NCBI GenBank assembly: GCA_028822575.1 | Contig: JAPKDN010000257.1 | Location: forward strand, 1 to 5,281 | Direction of reading: 5' to 3' | Length of the DNA stretch: 5,281 nt | Source of the DNA: Alphaproteobacteria bacterium | GTDB lineage: Bacteria; Pseudomonadota; Alphaproteobacteria; Thalassobaculales; Thalassobaculaceae | The notes under the pieces: generated by a model | Databases searched by the model: none | Told to the model about the DNA's origin: nothing | The model's input: only the letters and a program-made list of their open reading frames with translations | Position numbers and translations under genes: made by a program | Shown here: piece after piece, positions 1-5,161 of the stretch | Layout of the letters: each line of letters opens with the position of its first letter | Numbering within the stretch: the stretch's first letter is position 1

Positions 1-1
1 C

Positions 2-214
2 CTCATAGAAACCCATTGGGTGGATAACCAATCGACCTGCGACTTTCTCGTCGAGTATTTTTCGGGGACCCACAACATCGAGATCATCGAACAACAACCA
101 CGAGATCCGTCCGCGTTCCCAGAGCTAATGGAGCTTGATCAGATCGACCGGCTACTCGCCGTATGGGAAGGACGAGGGTCCGACCCATGGCTTAGCGTCA
201 AATCAATCGCCTAG
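2..214 (+). CDS. C-terminal end of an unrecognised protein (5' end outside window)
   Basis: This frame is open from the first bases of the window to a TAG stop at 212-214; the other two forward frames close within the first 27 bases. About 70 residues are visible. The segment is acidic, mixed in character and soluble-looking, with an IEIIEQQ stretch, a DQIDRLLAVWEG helix-like stretch and the end PWLSVKSIA. There is no membrane segment. A GTG at 20 could serve as a start for a 64-residue protein, but no ribosome binding site precedes it, so a cut-off longer gene is more likely. Hand-counted GC is about 53 percent, lower than the genes that follow. I do not recognise the family. It lies 105 bases upstream of the RraA-like gene on the same strand, so co-transcription is possible, although a hairpin sits between them. 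Confidence 0.5.
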   Translation, partial: LIETHWVDNQSTCDFLVEYFSGTHNIEIIEQQPRDPSAFPELMELDQIDRLLAVWEGRGSDPWLSVKSIA

Positions 215-235
215 ACAAAGCCCATCCCGGCAGTT

Positions 236-254
236 TCGGCCGCCGGAAGGCCGA
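236..254 (+). terminator. Hairpin after the first gene, possible weak terminator
   Basis: TCGGCC at 236-241 pairs with GGCCGA at 249-254 around a seven-base loop, 21 bases after the TAG stop of the upstream partial gene. No T-run follows, so it is not a canonical intrinsic terminator. An alternative overlapping pairing, CCGGC 227-231 with GCCGG 242-246, is mutually exclusive with it. The rest of 215-319 shows no convincing promoter; it ends in the ribosome binding site of the RraA-like gene. Confidence 0.3.
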
Positions 255-319
255 CGCGATCCTGGCGTCCACGAATTTCAGGATACCGACCAGGCCAATT
301 TTCAAGGGACGATCCGTTT

Positions 320-1021
320 ATGATGTGTGACCCATCGATCATCGAAGCCCTACGCTCGGTTTCCACCGCCACCGTGACAACGGTGCTGCTGAAGAAGGGC
401 CTGCGTAACGTCTGGATACGAGGCACGAAGCCCCTTTCGCCCAACCAGCCGAAACTGATCGGACACGCCTTTACCTTGAGGTTCCTGCCGGCGCGCGAAG
501 ATCTGGCGACACCGGAATCACTGGCGTCACCGCGCTCCACCCGGGCCGCGATCGAGGCGATGCCCGACGGTTGCATCGCCATCGCGGATGCCATGGGCGT
601 TACCGACGCCGGCGTACTCGGGGATATCCTTTGCGCCCGTATGGTTAAACGTGGAGTCAAGGGATTGATCACCGACGGCGTGGTGCGAGACATTTCCGGT
701 GTGCGCGGCACGGGCCTGCCGGTTTGGTGTCAGGGCACCGCCGCCCCACCCTCGGTCACCAGTCTGACCTTTATCGGCTGGGGGGAGCCCATCGCCTGCG
801 GCGGTGTCGCGGTGTTCCCGGATGATCTGATCATTGTCGACGACGACGGCGGGGTGGTGATCCCGGCGGCGCTTATCGGCGCCGTGGCGGAACTGGCGGC
901 TGACCAGGAACAACTGGAAGAATGGATCATGAAGGAGATCGACGACGGCATCCCGCTGCCGGGCCTGTATCCGCCAAATGAAGCCGCTCTCGCCCGTTAT
1001 GAGGCATCCAAGAAACGCTAA
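320..1021 (+). CDS. RraA-family protein, likely 4-hydroxy-4-methyl-2-oxoglutarate/CHA aldolase-like
   Basis: The 233-residue product belongs to the RraA / HMG-CHA aldolase family (often mislabelled 'dimethylmenaquinone methyltransferase' or 'ribonuclease regulator RraA'). Family members with the D-x20-R-D motif bind a divalent metal, cleave 4-hydroxy-4-methyl-2-oxoglutarate or 4-carboxy-4-hydroxy-2-oxoadipate and decarboxylate oxaloacetate. The motif is complete here: Asp102 in LGDIL, exactly 20 residues, then Arg123-Asp124 in ITDGVVRD. The core IAIADAMG (86-93) and the GLPVW segment also fit. The protein is longer than E. coli RraA (about 160 residues), with a helical, charged C-terminal extension from about residue 190, as in other long family members. 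The start is the first of two tandem ATGs; AAGGGA at 304-309 lies ten bases before it. The stop overlaps the convergent hydrolase stop. The aldolase class is well supported; the true substrate is unknown. Confidence 0.9.
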   Translation: MMCDPSIIEALRSVSTATVTTVLLKKGLRNVWIRGTKPLSPNQPKLIGHAFTLRFLPAREDLATPESLASPRSTRAAIEAMPDGCIAIADAMGVTDAGVLGDILCARMVKRGVKGLITDGVVRDISGVRGTGLPVWCQGTAAPPSVTSLTFIGWGEPIACGGVAVFPDDLIIVDDDGGVVIPAALIGAVAELAADQEQLEEWIMKEIDDGIPLPGLYPPNEAALARYEASKKR

Positions 1022-1758
1022 CTCAAATTGCGTCCATACAGCGCGAAAAGCCGCTCCCAATGCCGCTCGGCAGCGGGTTTGTCATAGCACCAGCGTTGTG
1101 GGAAGGCGAAACCGTGATGAACGTCGGGATGGGTCTCCAGCTCTCCCCGGTTTCCGGAGGCCTCGAAGAGCTTACGCAGGTCCTCAACCATGTCCAGCGG
1201 CGCCAGCTCGTCATGCTCGGCGCAGGAGATGTACAGCTCCCCCTCGGCCTGGCCCAACGTCAGGTGCGGGCTTTCCTCGTTCTCGCTGACCAGCCAGGTG
1301 CCGTAGAAGGACGCGGCGGCGCCAATGCGATCCGGATACCGCGCGGCGGCGGCGAGCGCGAACGGGCCGCTTAGGCAATATCCATGGACGCCCACCGGAC
1401 CATTCGTCGCCTCGTCATGCCCGGCCACGAAATCAAGCAGCGCGCCAACATCCTCCATCACCGGAGGAATAGTCATCTTGGTCCGCACCGCCCGCATCCG
1501 CGTGTGTTCCGCGCTCCCATGCTCCAGCACGTCGGGTCCATATTTTGTGTCCTTGCCAGCCCGATAATAAAGGTTCGGCAGCACCGCGAAATACCCGACG
1601 GTGCCGAGCCGGCGCGCCATGTCATAAAGTTCTTCTCGGATCCCCGGCGCGTCCATCAGCAGAAAGACCGATGGATAAGGCCCGCCGCGCTCTGGTCGGC
1701 AGATGAAGGTTTCCATCGCGCCGTCCTTGGTCGCGACATCAATGATCTCTTCACGCAT
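1018..1758 (-). CDS. Dienelactone hydrolase family protein (alpha/beta hydrolase)
   Basis: The 246-residue product has the length and fold signature of the dienelactone hydrolase family, cytoplasmic alpha/beta hydrolases that open lactones or cleave esters using a Cys-Asp-His triad. The triad can be read directly: Cys128 in the nucleophile elbow HGYCLSG (125-131), Asp183 in AEHDELAP, and His215 in VHHGFAFP. Asp36 in LLMDAPG sits where classical members carry the glutamate that orients the cysteine, a variation seen in this subgroup. No signal peptide or membrane segment is visible. The start ATG at 1756-1758 is preceded by GGGAG (1765-1769) at six bases, and a candidate promoter lies just upstream. 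The gene is divergent from the MaoC-like gene and convergent with the RraA-like gene, sharing bases 1018-1021 at the stop codons. Family assignment is firm; the substrate is unknown, although lactone or ester opening in ring-cleavage catabolism is the usual role. Confidence 0.92.
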   Translation of the reverse strand: MREEIIDVATKDGAMETFICRPERGGPYPSVFLLMDAPGIREELYDMARRLGTVGYFAVLPNLYYRAGKDTKYGPDVLEHGSAEHTRMRAVRTKMTIPPVMEDVGALLDFVAGHDEATNGPVGVHGYCLSGPFALAAAARYPDRIGAAASFYGTWLVSENEESPHLTLGQAEGELYISCAEHDELAPLDMVEDLRKLFEASGNRGELETHPDVHHGFAFPQRWCYDKPAAERHWERLFALYGRNLS

Positions 1759-1787
1759 GATTTTCTCCCAGCGAAATCCTCGTCCAG

Positions 1788-1816
1788 ATTGGACCGCAGT
1801 GGCCGTTCCGTGACAA
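1788..1816 (-). promoter_or_regulatory. Candidate sigma-70 promoter for the dienelactone hydrolase gene
   Basis: Read on the minus strand, TTGTCA (1816-1811, five of six to TTGACA) is followed after exactly 17 bases by TCCAAT (1793-1788, four of six to TATAAT). Initiation would fall near 1781, giving a leader of about 22 bases that contains the GGGAG ribosome binding site. Position and spacing are good and the -10 is weak. This is a sequence match only. Confidence 0.35.
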
Positions 1817-1833
1817 GATTGGGCATGAAGCTA

Positions 1834-1849
1834 GCAGGCACGTGCTGGC
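1834..1849. promoter_or_regulatory. Imperfect palindrome centred on GCACGTGC, possible operator
   Basis: The eight-base perfect palindrome GCACGTGC (1838-1845) is flanked by GC at 1834-1835 and 1848-1849, so six of eight base pairs are symmetrical over 16 bases. It lies in the 117-base divergent region, 14 bases before the MaoC ribosome binding site and upstream of the candidate hydrolase promoter, where a regulator could control both genes. No regulator gene is in the window, and such short palindromes also arise by chance. Confidence 0.25.
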
Positions 1850-1875
1850 CCTATTCGGGATCAAAGGGAACCGCC

Positions 1876-2310
1876 ATGACCGAGTTTCATGTCGCCATCG
1901 GAGATGTCTCTACTTTCTCAAAAACCGTTGGCGAAACTGATGTCTACCTGTTCGCCGGGATCACTGGCGACTTCTCCCCAAACCACACTAATCAGGTCTA
2001 CATGGAGCGCTCCAGCTTCGGGCGGCGCCAGGCCCACGGCGCCTTACTGGTCGGCTTCATTTCGACGGCCTCAACCCTTGCGATCGCCCATTGTCGGGAC
2101 GATGTGACGGCAACGCCGGTCGCCGTCGGGTTCGACCGGGTGCGGTTTTTAAAGCCAGTCTATCTGGGAGATACGATAACCGTCACCTATACCATCGCCG
2201 AGATCGACATGACCAAGCGGCGCTCGACCGCGAAAGTCGAAATCCATAACCAGGACAACGAACTGGTCGCGGTTGCCCAGCACCTCTTGCAATGGGTCCC
2301 GAACGGATAA
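1876..2310 (+). CDS. MaoC-family hotdog dehydratase (enoyl-CoA hydratase-like)
   Basis: The 144-residue product is a single hotdog-fold domain of the MaoC/(R)-specific enoyl-CoA hydratase type, close to the length of PhaJ. The hydratase motif reads FAGITGDFSPNH: Asp32 and His37 have the same five-residue spacing as the catalytic Asp and His of PhaJ. Ser34 replaces the usual Asn of the DxNPxH form. The second signature QAHGALLVGFIS (52-63) lines the acyl pocket, and VRFLKPVYLGDTITV is the typical central hotdog strand region. The expected reaction is reversible hydration of a trans-2-enoyl-CoA or related thioester in the cytoplasm. The frame stays open upstream to 1384, but that part is antisense to the hydrolase. 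AAGGGA at 1864-1869, six bases before the ATG at 1876, fixes the start. An in-frame ATG at 1825 has no comparable site. The gene is monocistronic here and convergent with the oxygenase gene, with an 18-base gap that holds no visible terminator. Confidence 0.9.
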   Translation: MTEFHVAIGDVSTFSKTVGETDVYLFAGITGDFSPNHTNQVYMERSSFGRRQAHGALLVGFISTASTLAIAHCRDDVTATPVAVGFDRVRFLKPVYLGDTITVTYTIAEIDMTKRRSTAKVEIHNQDNELVAVAQHLLQWVPNG

Positions 2311-2328
2311 AGGGACGCAATTGGGGAA

Positions 2329-3318
2329 CTAATCGATCGCCGGTTGTTTCGACTTTTCGATCTTTTCCGCCCGGTGCGCGCCCGCCAGGATTGGAGGGTA
2401 TCTAGCCGGTCGCGTGTCGGAGAGACAACCCGGCAGGCAGTCGATCAGAACATCATCGTTGGGATTGCAGAAATAAGCCATCGAGTAGCGCCTTGATGCC
2501 ACCCCCACGCCCTCTGGTGGGTTAACCACCCGATGCGGGCTGGAAAGCCAGGCATCATTGGACCAGCGCATCATGAGATCGCCAATATTGATCACGAAAC
2601 CACCGGGCGCCGCCGCGACATCCTCCCAACTTCCATCGGCCCGGCGGACCTGCAGGCCGCCGGGCCGGTCCTGAGGCAGCAGAATGGTCAACGCGCCGTA
2701 ATCAGTGTGGACGCCAGCGCGCAGCTGGTCCGGCGCCGGCTCGGCTTCGAGAGGCGGATAGTGGATCAGGCGCAGGGTGCTGTTATGGGTGTTGAAACGC
2801 TCGGAAAAGTAGCCGGACTCCAGCTTCATCGCGACCGCGAATAGATCCATCAGCAACTGGGTCAGATCCTCCATTGCCGCGTAGAAAACCTCTATATCGG
2901 AGCGGAAACCCGATAAATCGGGCCAAACGTTCCGATTATAAGTCTGCCCAATTCCGGCCATGCGCTCGGGATCATCCAACCAGAACGGACCCATGCCGAA
3001 CCCTTCTTTCAGATCCGGCGGCGCGACTTTGCCTTCGGTGTGAGACAGAGTTTCCAAACCAAATGGCAGGTAACCGCGCGGCGATCCCGACACGGTGCTG
3101 CGGATCGCCATCTTCACGTCCATGGGCGCGGCGAAGAAGTTCTCCATCGCCGCGACGGCACGATCGGTGACCCCTTGTGGCACGCCGTGACCACTGACCA
3201 TGAAGAAACCACTGCTGGTCAAGGCCGCGTTCATTCGTTCGGTCACGGCGTCGGTCGCAACCCCGTCACCGACGCGGGCACCGGAAAGGTCGATCATCGG
3301 AACCATGTCGGTGCCCAT
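2329..3318 (-). CDS. Isopenicillin N synthase-like 2-oxoglutarate/Fe(II) oxygenase
   Basis: The 329-residue product has the two-part architecture of the isopenicillin N synthase/plant 2-oxoglutarate oxygenase family: an N-terminal DIOX_N region (VPMIDLS through about residue 130, with GFFMVSGHGVP) and a C-terminal jelly roll. The iron triad is visible: His204 and Asp206 in VHTDYGALT, and His262 in SSPHRVVNP. Arg277-x-Ser279 in RRYSMAYF matches the co-substrate carboxylate-binding RxS motif, favouring use of 2-oxoglutarate. The expected reaction is oxidation (hydroxylation, desaturation or similar) of a small molecule with O2. GGAGG at 3326-3330 is only one base from the ATG at 3324 but seven bases from the ATG at 3318, so 3318 is chosen. 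A start at 3324 would add Met-Thr and give an ATGA overlap with the flavoprotein stop. Either way the gene is the second of a coupled two-gene operon. The family is certain; substrate and product are unknown. Confidence 0.92.
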   Translation of the reverse strand: MGTDMVPMIDLSGARVGDGVATDAVTERMNAALTSSGFFMVSGHGVPQGVTDRAVAAMENFFAAPMDVKMAIRSTVSGSPRGYLPFGLETLSHTEGKVAPPDLKEGFGMGPFWLDDPERMAGIGQTYNRNVWPDLSGFRSDIEVFYAAMEDLTQLLMDLFAVAMKLESGYFSERFNTHNSTLRLIHYPPLEAEPAPDQLRAGVHTDYGALTILLPQDRPGGLQVRRADGSWEDVAAAPGGFVINIGDLMMRWSNDAWLSSPHRVVNPPEGVGVASRRYSMAYFCNPNDDVLIDCLPGCLSDTRPARYPPILAGAHRAEKIEKSKQPAID

Positions 3319-3320
3319 CG

Positions 3321-5042
3321 TCATGCCTCCGGCAACAACATATCGGTGATCAGGCGCACCAATTCGGCGAAGCTGAGCGCAATCACACCAGTTATCAGGC
3401 CCGCCGCGGTGGCCATCGGTATCGCCCAGTTCTCAAATGCCGGCCAGCAGAGCCACAACACCAGCGTGGCGACCAGGACCGACAACCCTATGCCGCCCGC
3501 CTTGCCGTACCGGACAATTCCCCCCAGCATCGGGTATTTTGCTAGGCGATCTCGGCGCGGCCGTCTCGGCGGGGGCTTTGCCGGGGCAATGGATGGAGCC
3601 GTGGCATCCGCGTCGACGATTTTTCCTTCGGCCAATGCTTTTAGGGCCGCCACCCGCTCCGCCGCGATCAGTCCGAACACACCGGCCTTCATCAAGCCGC
3701 CGATATAACCAGCATCCCGGCCACCCTCGAGCCCACCCGTCGCCGCTCCGGCCGCCAGGAGGCCCGGAATAGGCATGCCGGTTTCGTCCAAGACCTGAGC
3801 GGTCCCGTCAATCGCGATTCCGCCCATGGTGTAGGTTATGCCCGGGCAGATCGGGATCGCCATGAAAGGCGCCTTGGTGATCGGCCAAGGCCGCATCATG
3901 GTTGAGCGCGGGACCGGCAACTGATCAAGCGTTCCCTTCGCCAAGGCGGCGTTGTGGTTTTCGACGGACGCCTTCAACACCCCGGCGTCGATGCCCGCCA
4001 TCTTGGCCAATGCTTCCAGGCTGTCGGCGCGCAGGACCGTGCCACCGGCCTCTTCCAATAGCGGATTGGCTGGAATGCGCGCGGATTTTCCCGGTTCCTC
4101 CCAGATCGCCGCGTCGAAGATGGCGTAGAGAATCGCGTCCGCGGGTCGCGCGGCCAGTGCATTGGCGAGATAAACGCCGCTCCGTCCCTCGTCGACGATA
4201 CGGGCGCCCGAGGCATCGACGACGATCCCCGACGTCGCCATAGCGTCGATCTCGGGATAAGGCCAGACATTGTCGTTATGCAACGCGTCCCGGCAAAGAA
4301 CATGACCATAAAACCGATCGGTCTCGGTCAGCGCGGCGCCCGCCGCCACGGCCATTTTCATGCCGTCACCCATCCCAGTCCGGGCGCCACGTTGGAAAAC
4401 TCGGTCAAACTCGCCGCCGATATGCTCGGCATAGAGTTCCGGATTGGCCTGGAATCCACCATCGGCGATCAGGACATGGGAAGCGCCTATTCGCGCCGTC
4501 ACTCCGACTTTCTCAACCATAACGCCAGCACATCGGTCTTCATCCAACAACAGACCGATCGCGCGTGTCCCGGACAGAAACGCGCCACCGCTTGCCTCAA
4601 ATTGCTCGACCAGTCCGCGCATGACCATATCGGGGCCGCGCCCTTGCCAGTCAATTCCGGCGCGCAGTGAACGTGGCGGCGCCATGCACCAGCGGTAACC
4701 CTCCTGCTCGTTGAAACGCACGAAACGCGCGCCCTTGTCCTGGAGCCAATCGAGAAGCCTGCCACCCGAACCCACGAGCGCGGCCGCCAGCGCCCGGTCC
4801 GCGTCGCCGGCGGTGCGTTCGACGATGACCGCGGTAAGTTCCTCGGCCTCCCTATACGGATCAAGAAAACCGATATGCATCACCCCGCCCGATTGCCTCG
4901 AATTGCAGGGGTAGTCCTCGCCCTCGCCCTTCTCGATCACCAAAGCGGTAAGGCCAAGTTCAAGCGCTCTCACCGCCGCGGTCATCCCCGCGAGCCCGCC
5001 GCCAATGATGACGATGTCATGGATCTTGGATGCTTCAGTCAC
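3321..5042 (-). CDS. Membrane-anchored FAD-dependent dehydrogenase (TcuA/fumarate reductase flavoprotein family)
   Basis: The 573-residue product starts with a Rossmann FAD-binding fold: DIVIIGGGLAG (GGGLAG at 14-19) and acidic Glu37 at the end of the second strand for the ribose. NSRQSGG (47-53) follows, a signature of the fumarate reductase/KstD/tricarballylate dehydrogenase flavoproteins. A central capping domain comes next, then PGITYTMGG (400-408) and GGRDAGYIGG with Arg442. Tyr404 stands where fumarate reductases have the catalytic His of HTMGG, so oxidation of a tricarballylate-like or other acid is likelier than fumarate reduction. Usual family members end near residue 475. This one adds a Pro/Arg linker (PPPRRPRR at 490-497) and two membrane helices. 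There is no export signal, so the FAD domain should face the cytoplasm. GAGG at 5049-5052, six bases before GTG 5042, decides the start; ATG 5069 (582 residues) has no such site. It is the first gene of an operon with the oxygenase. Substrate unknown. Confidence 0.88.
   Translation of the reverse strand: MTEASKIHDIVIIGGGLAGMTAAVRALELGLTALVIEKGEGEDYPCNSRQSGGVMHIGFLDPYREAEELTAVIVERTAGDADRALAAALVGSGGRLLDWLQDKGARFVRFNEQEGYRWCMAPPRSLRAGIDWQGRGPDMVMRGLVEQFEASGGAFLSGTRAIGLLLDEDRCAGVMVEKVGVTARIGASHVLIADGGFQANPELYAEHIGGEFDRVFQRGARTGMGDGMKMAVAAGAALTETDRFYGHVLCRDALHNDNVWPYPEIDAMATSGIVVDASGARIVDEGRSGVYLANALAARPADAILYAIFDAAIWEEPGKSARIPANPLLEEAGGTVLRADSLEALAKMAGIDAGVLKASVENHNAALAKGTLDQLPVPRSTMMRPWPITKAPFMAIPICPGITYTMGGIAIDGTAQVLDETGMPIPGLLAAGAATGGLEGGRDAGYIGGLMKAGVFGLIAAERVAALKALAEGKIVDADATAPSIAPAKPPPRRPRRDRLAKYPMLGGIVRYGKAGGIGLSVLVATLVLWLCWPAFENWAIPMATAAGLITGVIALSFAELVRLITDMLLPEA
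3326..3330 (-). promoter_or_regulatory. GGAGG ribosome binding site that decides the oxygenase start
   Basis: On the minus strand GGAGG lies inside the last codons of the flavoprotein gene. Spacing is one base to ATG 3324, too close, and seven bases to ATG 3318, which is ideal. The ribosome finishing the flavoprotein (TGA 3323-3321) would stop almost on the new start, suggesting translational coupling. Confidence 0.7.
3360..3491 (-). other. Two-helix membrane hairpin at the C-terminus of the flavoprotein
   Basis: Residues 518-536 (from IGLSVLVATLVLWLCW) and 539-561 (from WAIPMATAAGLITG) form two hydrophobic helices separated by only Glu-Asn. They are preceded by a strongly basic linker (PPPRRPRRDR at 490-499 and Lys/Arg around 505-515) and followed by an amphipathic SFAELVRLITDMLLPEA tail. 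The positive charge before helix 1 predicts both ends in the cytoplasm. The frame continues from the FAD domain without interruption, so this is a true fusion. I do not recognise the tail as a named domain. Confidence 0.75.
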
Positions 5043-5048
5043 GGCTGG

Positions 5049-5052
5049 CCTC
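5049..5052 (-). promoter_or_regulatory. GAGG ribosome binding site that sets the flavoprotein start at GTG 5042
   Basis: On the minus strand GAGG is six bases before GTG (5042-5040), giving the N-terminus MTEASKIHDIVIIGGG, a typical short lead-in to the Rossmann fold. The upstream ATG at 5069 follows a T-run with no purine-rich site, and it would add nine residues that do not resemble the family. Confidence 0.65.
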
Positions 5053-5070
5053 GAAATTAGTCTCGACATT

Positions 5071-5097
5071 AAAAATCAACGCCAGTTTAGACGTTGA
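5071..5097 (-). terminator. Hairpin plus U-tract: intrinsic terminator or leader attenuator
   Basis: As minus-strand RNA, UCAACGUC (5097-5090) pairs with GGCGUUGA (5083-5076) around a six-base loop UAAACU. This gives eight pairs including one G-U wobble, followed directly by UUUUU (5075-5071). That is the form of a rho-independent terminator. It lies 64 bases after the stop of the upstream partial gene, which it could terminate, and 28 bases before the GTG of the flavoprotein. The same six-base inverted repeat TCAACG/CGTTGA could alternatively be an operator. No convincing -35/-10 pair was found downstream of it, so where the flavoprotein transcript begins is unclear. Confidence 0.5.
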
Positions 5098-5140
5098 CCC
5101 CAGCAATGCGCACCGCCCCACGACGGGATGACAAGCCATG

Positions 5141-5156
5141 ACGGCCTTTCGACCGT
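5141..5156 (-). other. GNRA-tetraloop hairpin just after the upstream gene's stop codon
   Basis: As minus-strand RNA, ACGGUC pairs with GGCCGU (six pairs, one G-U) closed by a GAAA tetraloop. It starts five bases after the TAA at 5164-5162. No U-tract follows. Such hairpins in 3' untranslated regions often protect mRNA ends, but a role here is inference only. Confidence 0.35.
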
Positions 5157-5161
5157 ACAGC

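Noticed and set aside
215..303. Promoter for the RraA-like gene
   Set aside because: GATACC near 282-287 is the best -10-like match, but no -35-like hexamer lies at a suitable distance, so I do not call one.
527..1060. 177-codon open frame on the minus strand across the RraA-like gene
   Set aside because: It is a shadow of the high-GC coding frame; its translation resembles no family, while the opposite strand has a complete catalytic motif.
1384..1875. Upstream in-frame extension of the MaoC-like gene to 1384
   Set aside because: It is antisense to the well-supported hydrolase gene, its translation is low-complexity Arg/His/Pro-rich, and the ribosome binding site points to ATG 1876.
2311..2328. 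Bidirectional terminator between the MaoC-like and oxygenase genes
   Set aside because: The 18-base gap contains no inverted repeat that forms a stable stem and no T-run.
3040..3708. 222-codon open frame on the plus strand across the oxygenase/flavoprotein junction
   Set aside because: It is antisense to two firm genes, has no ribosome binding site, and gives a His/Arg-rich translation without motifs.
4499..4864. 121-codon minus-strand frame inside the flavoprotein gene
   Set aside because: It is an alternate frame of the same strand within a continuous, motif-bearing coding sequence, and there is no sign of a frameshift.
5043..5069. ATG 5069 as start of the flavoprotein
   Set aside because: No ribosome binding site precedes it and it abuts the U-tract of the hairpin. 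GTG 5042 has GAGG at six bases and gives the usual short N-terminus.
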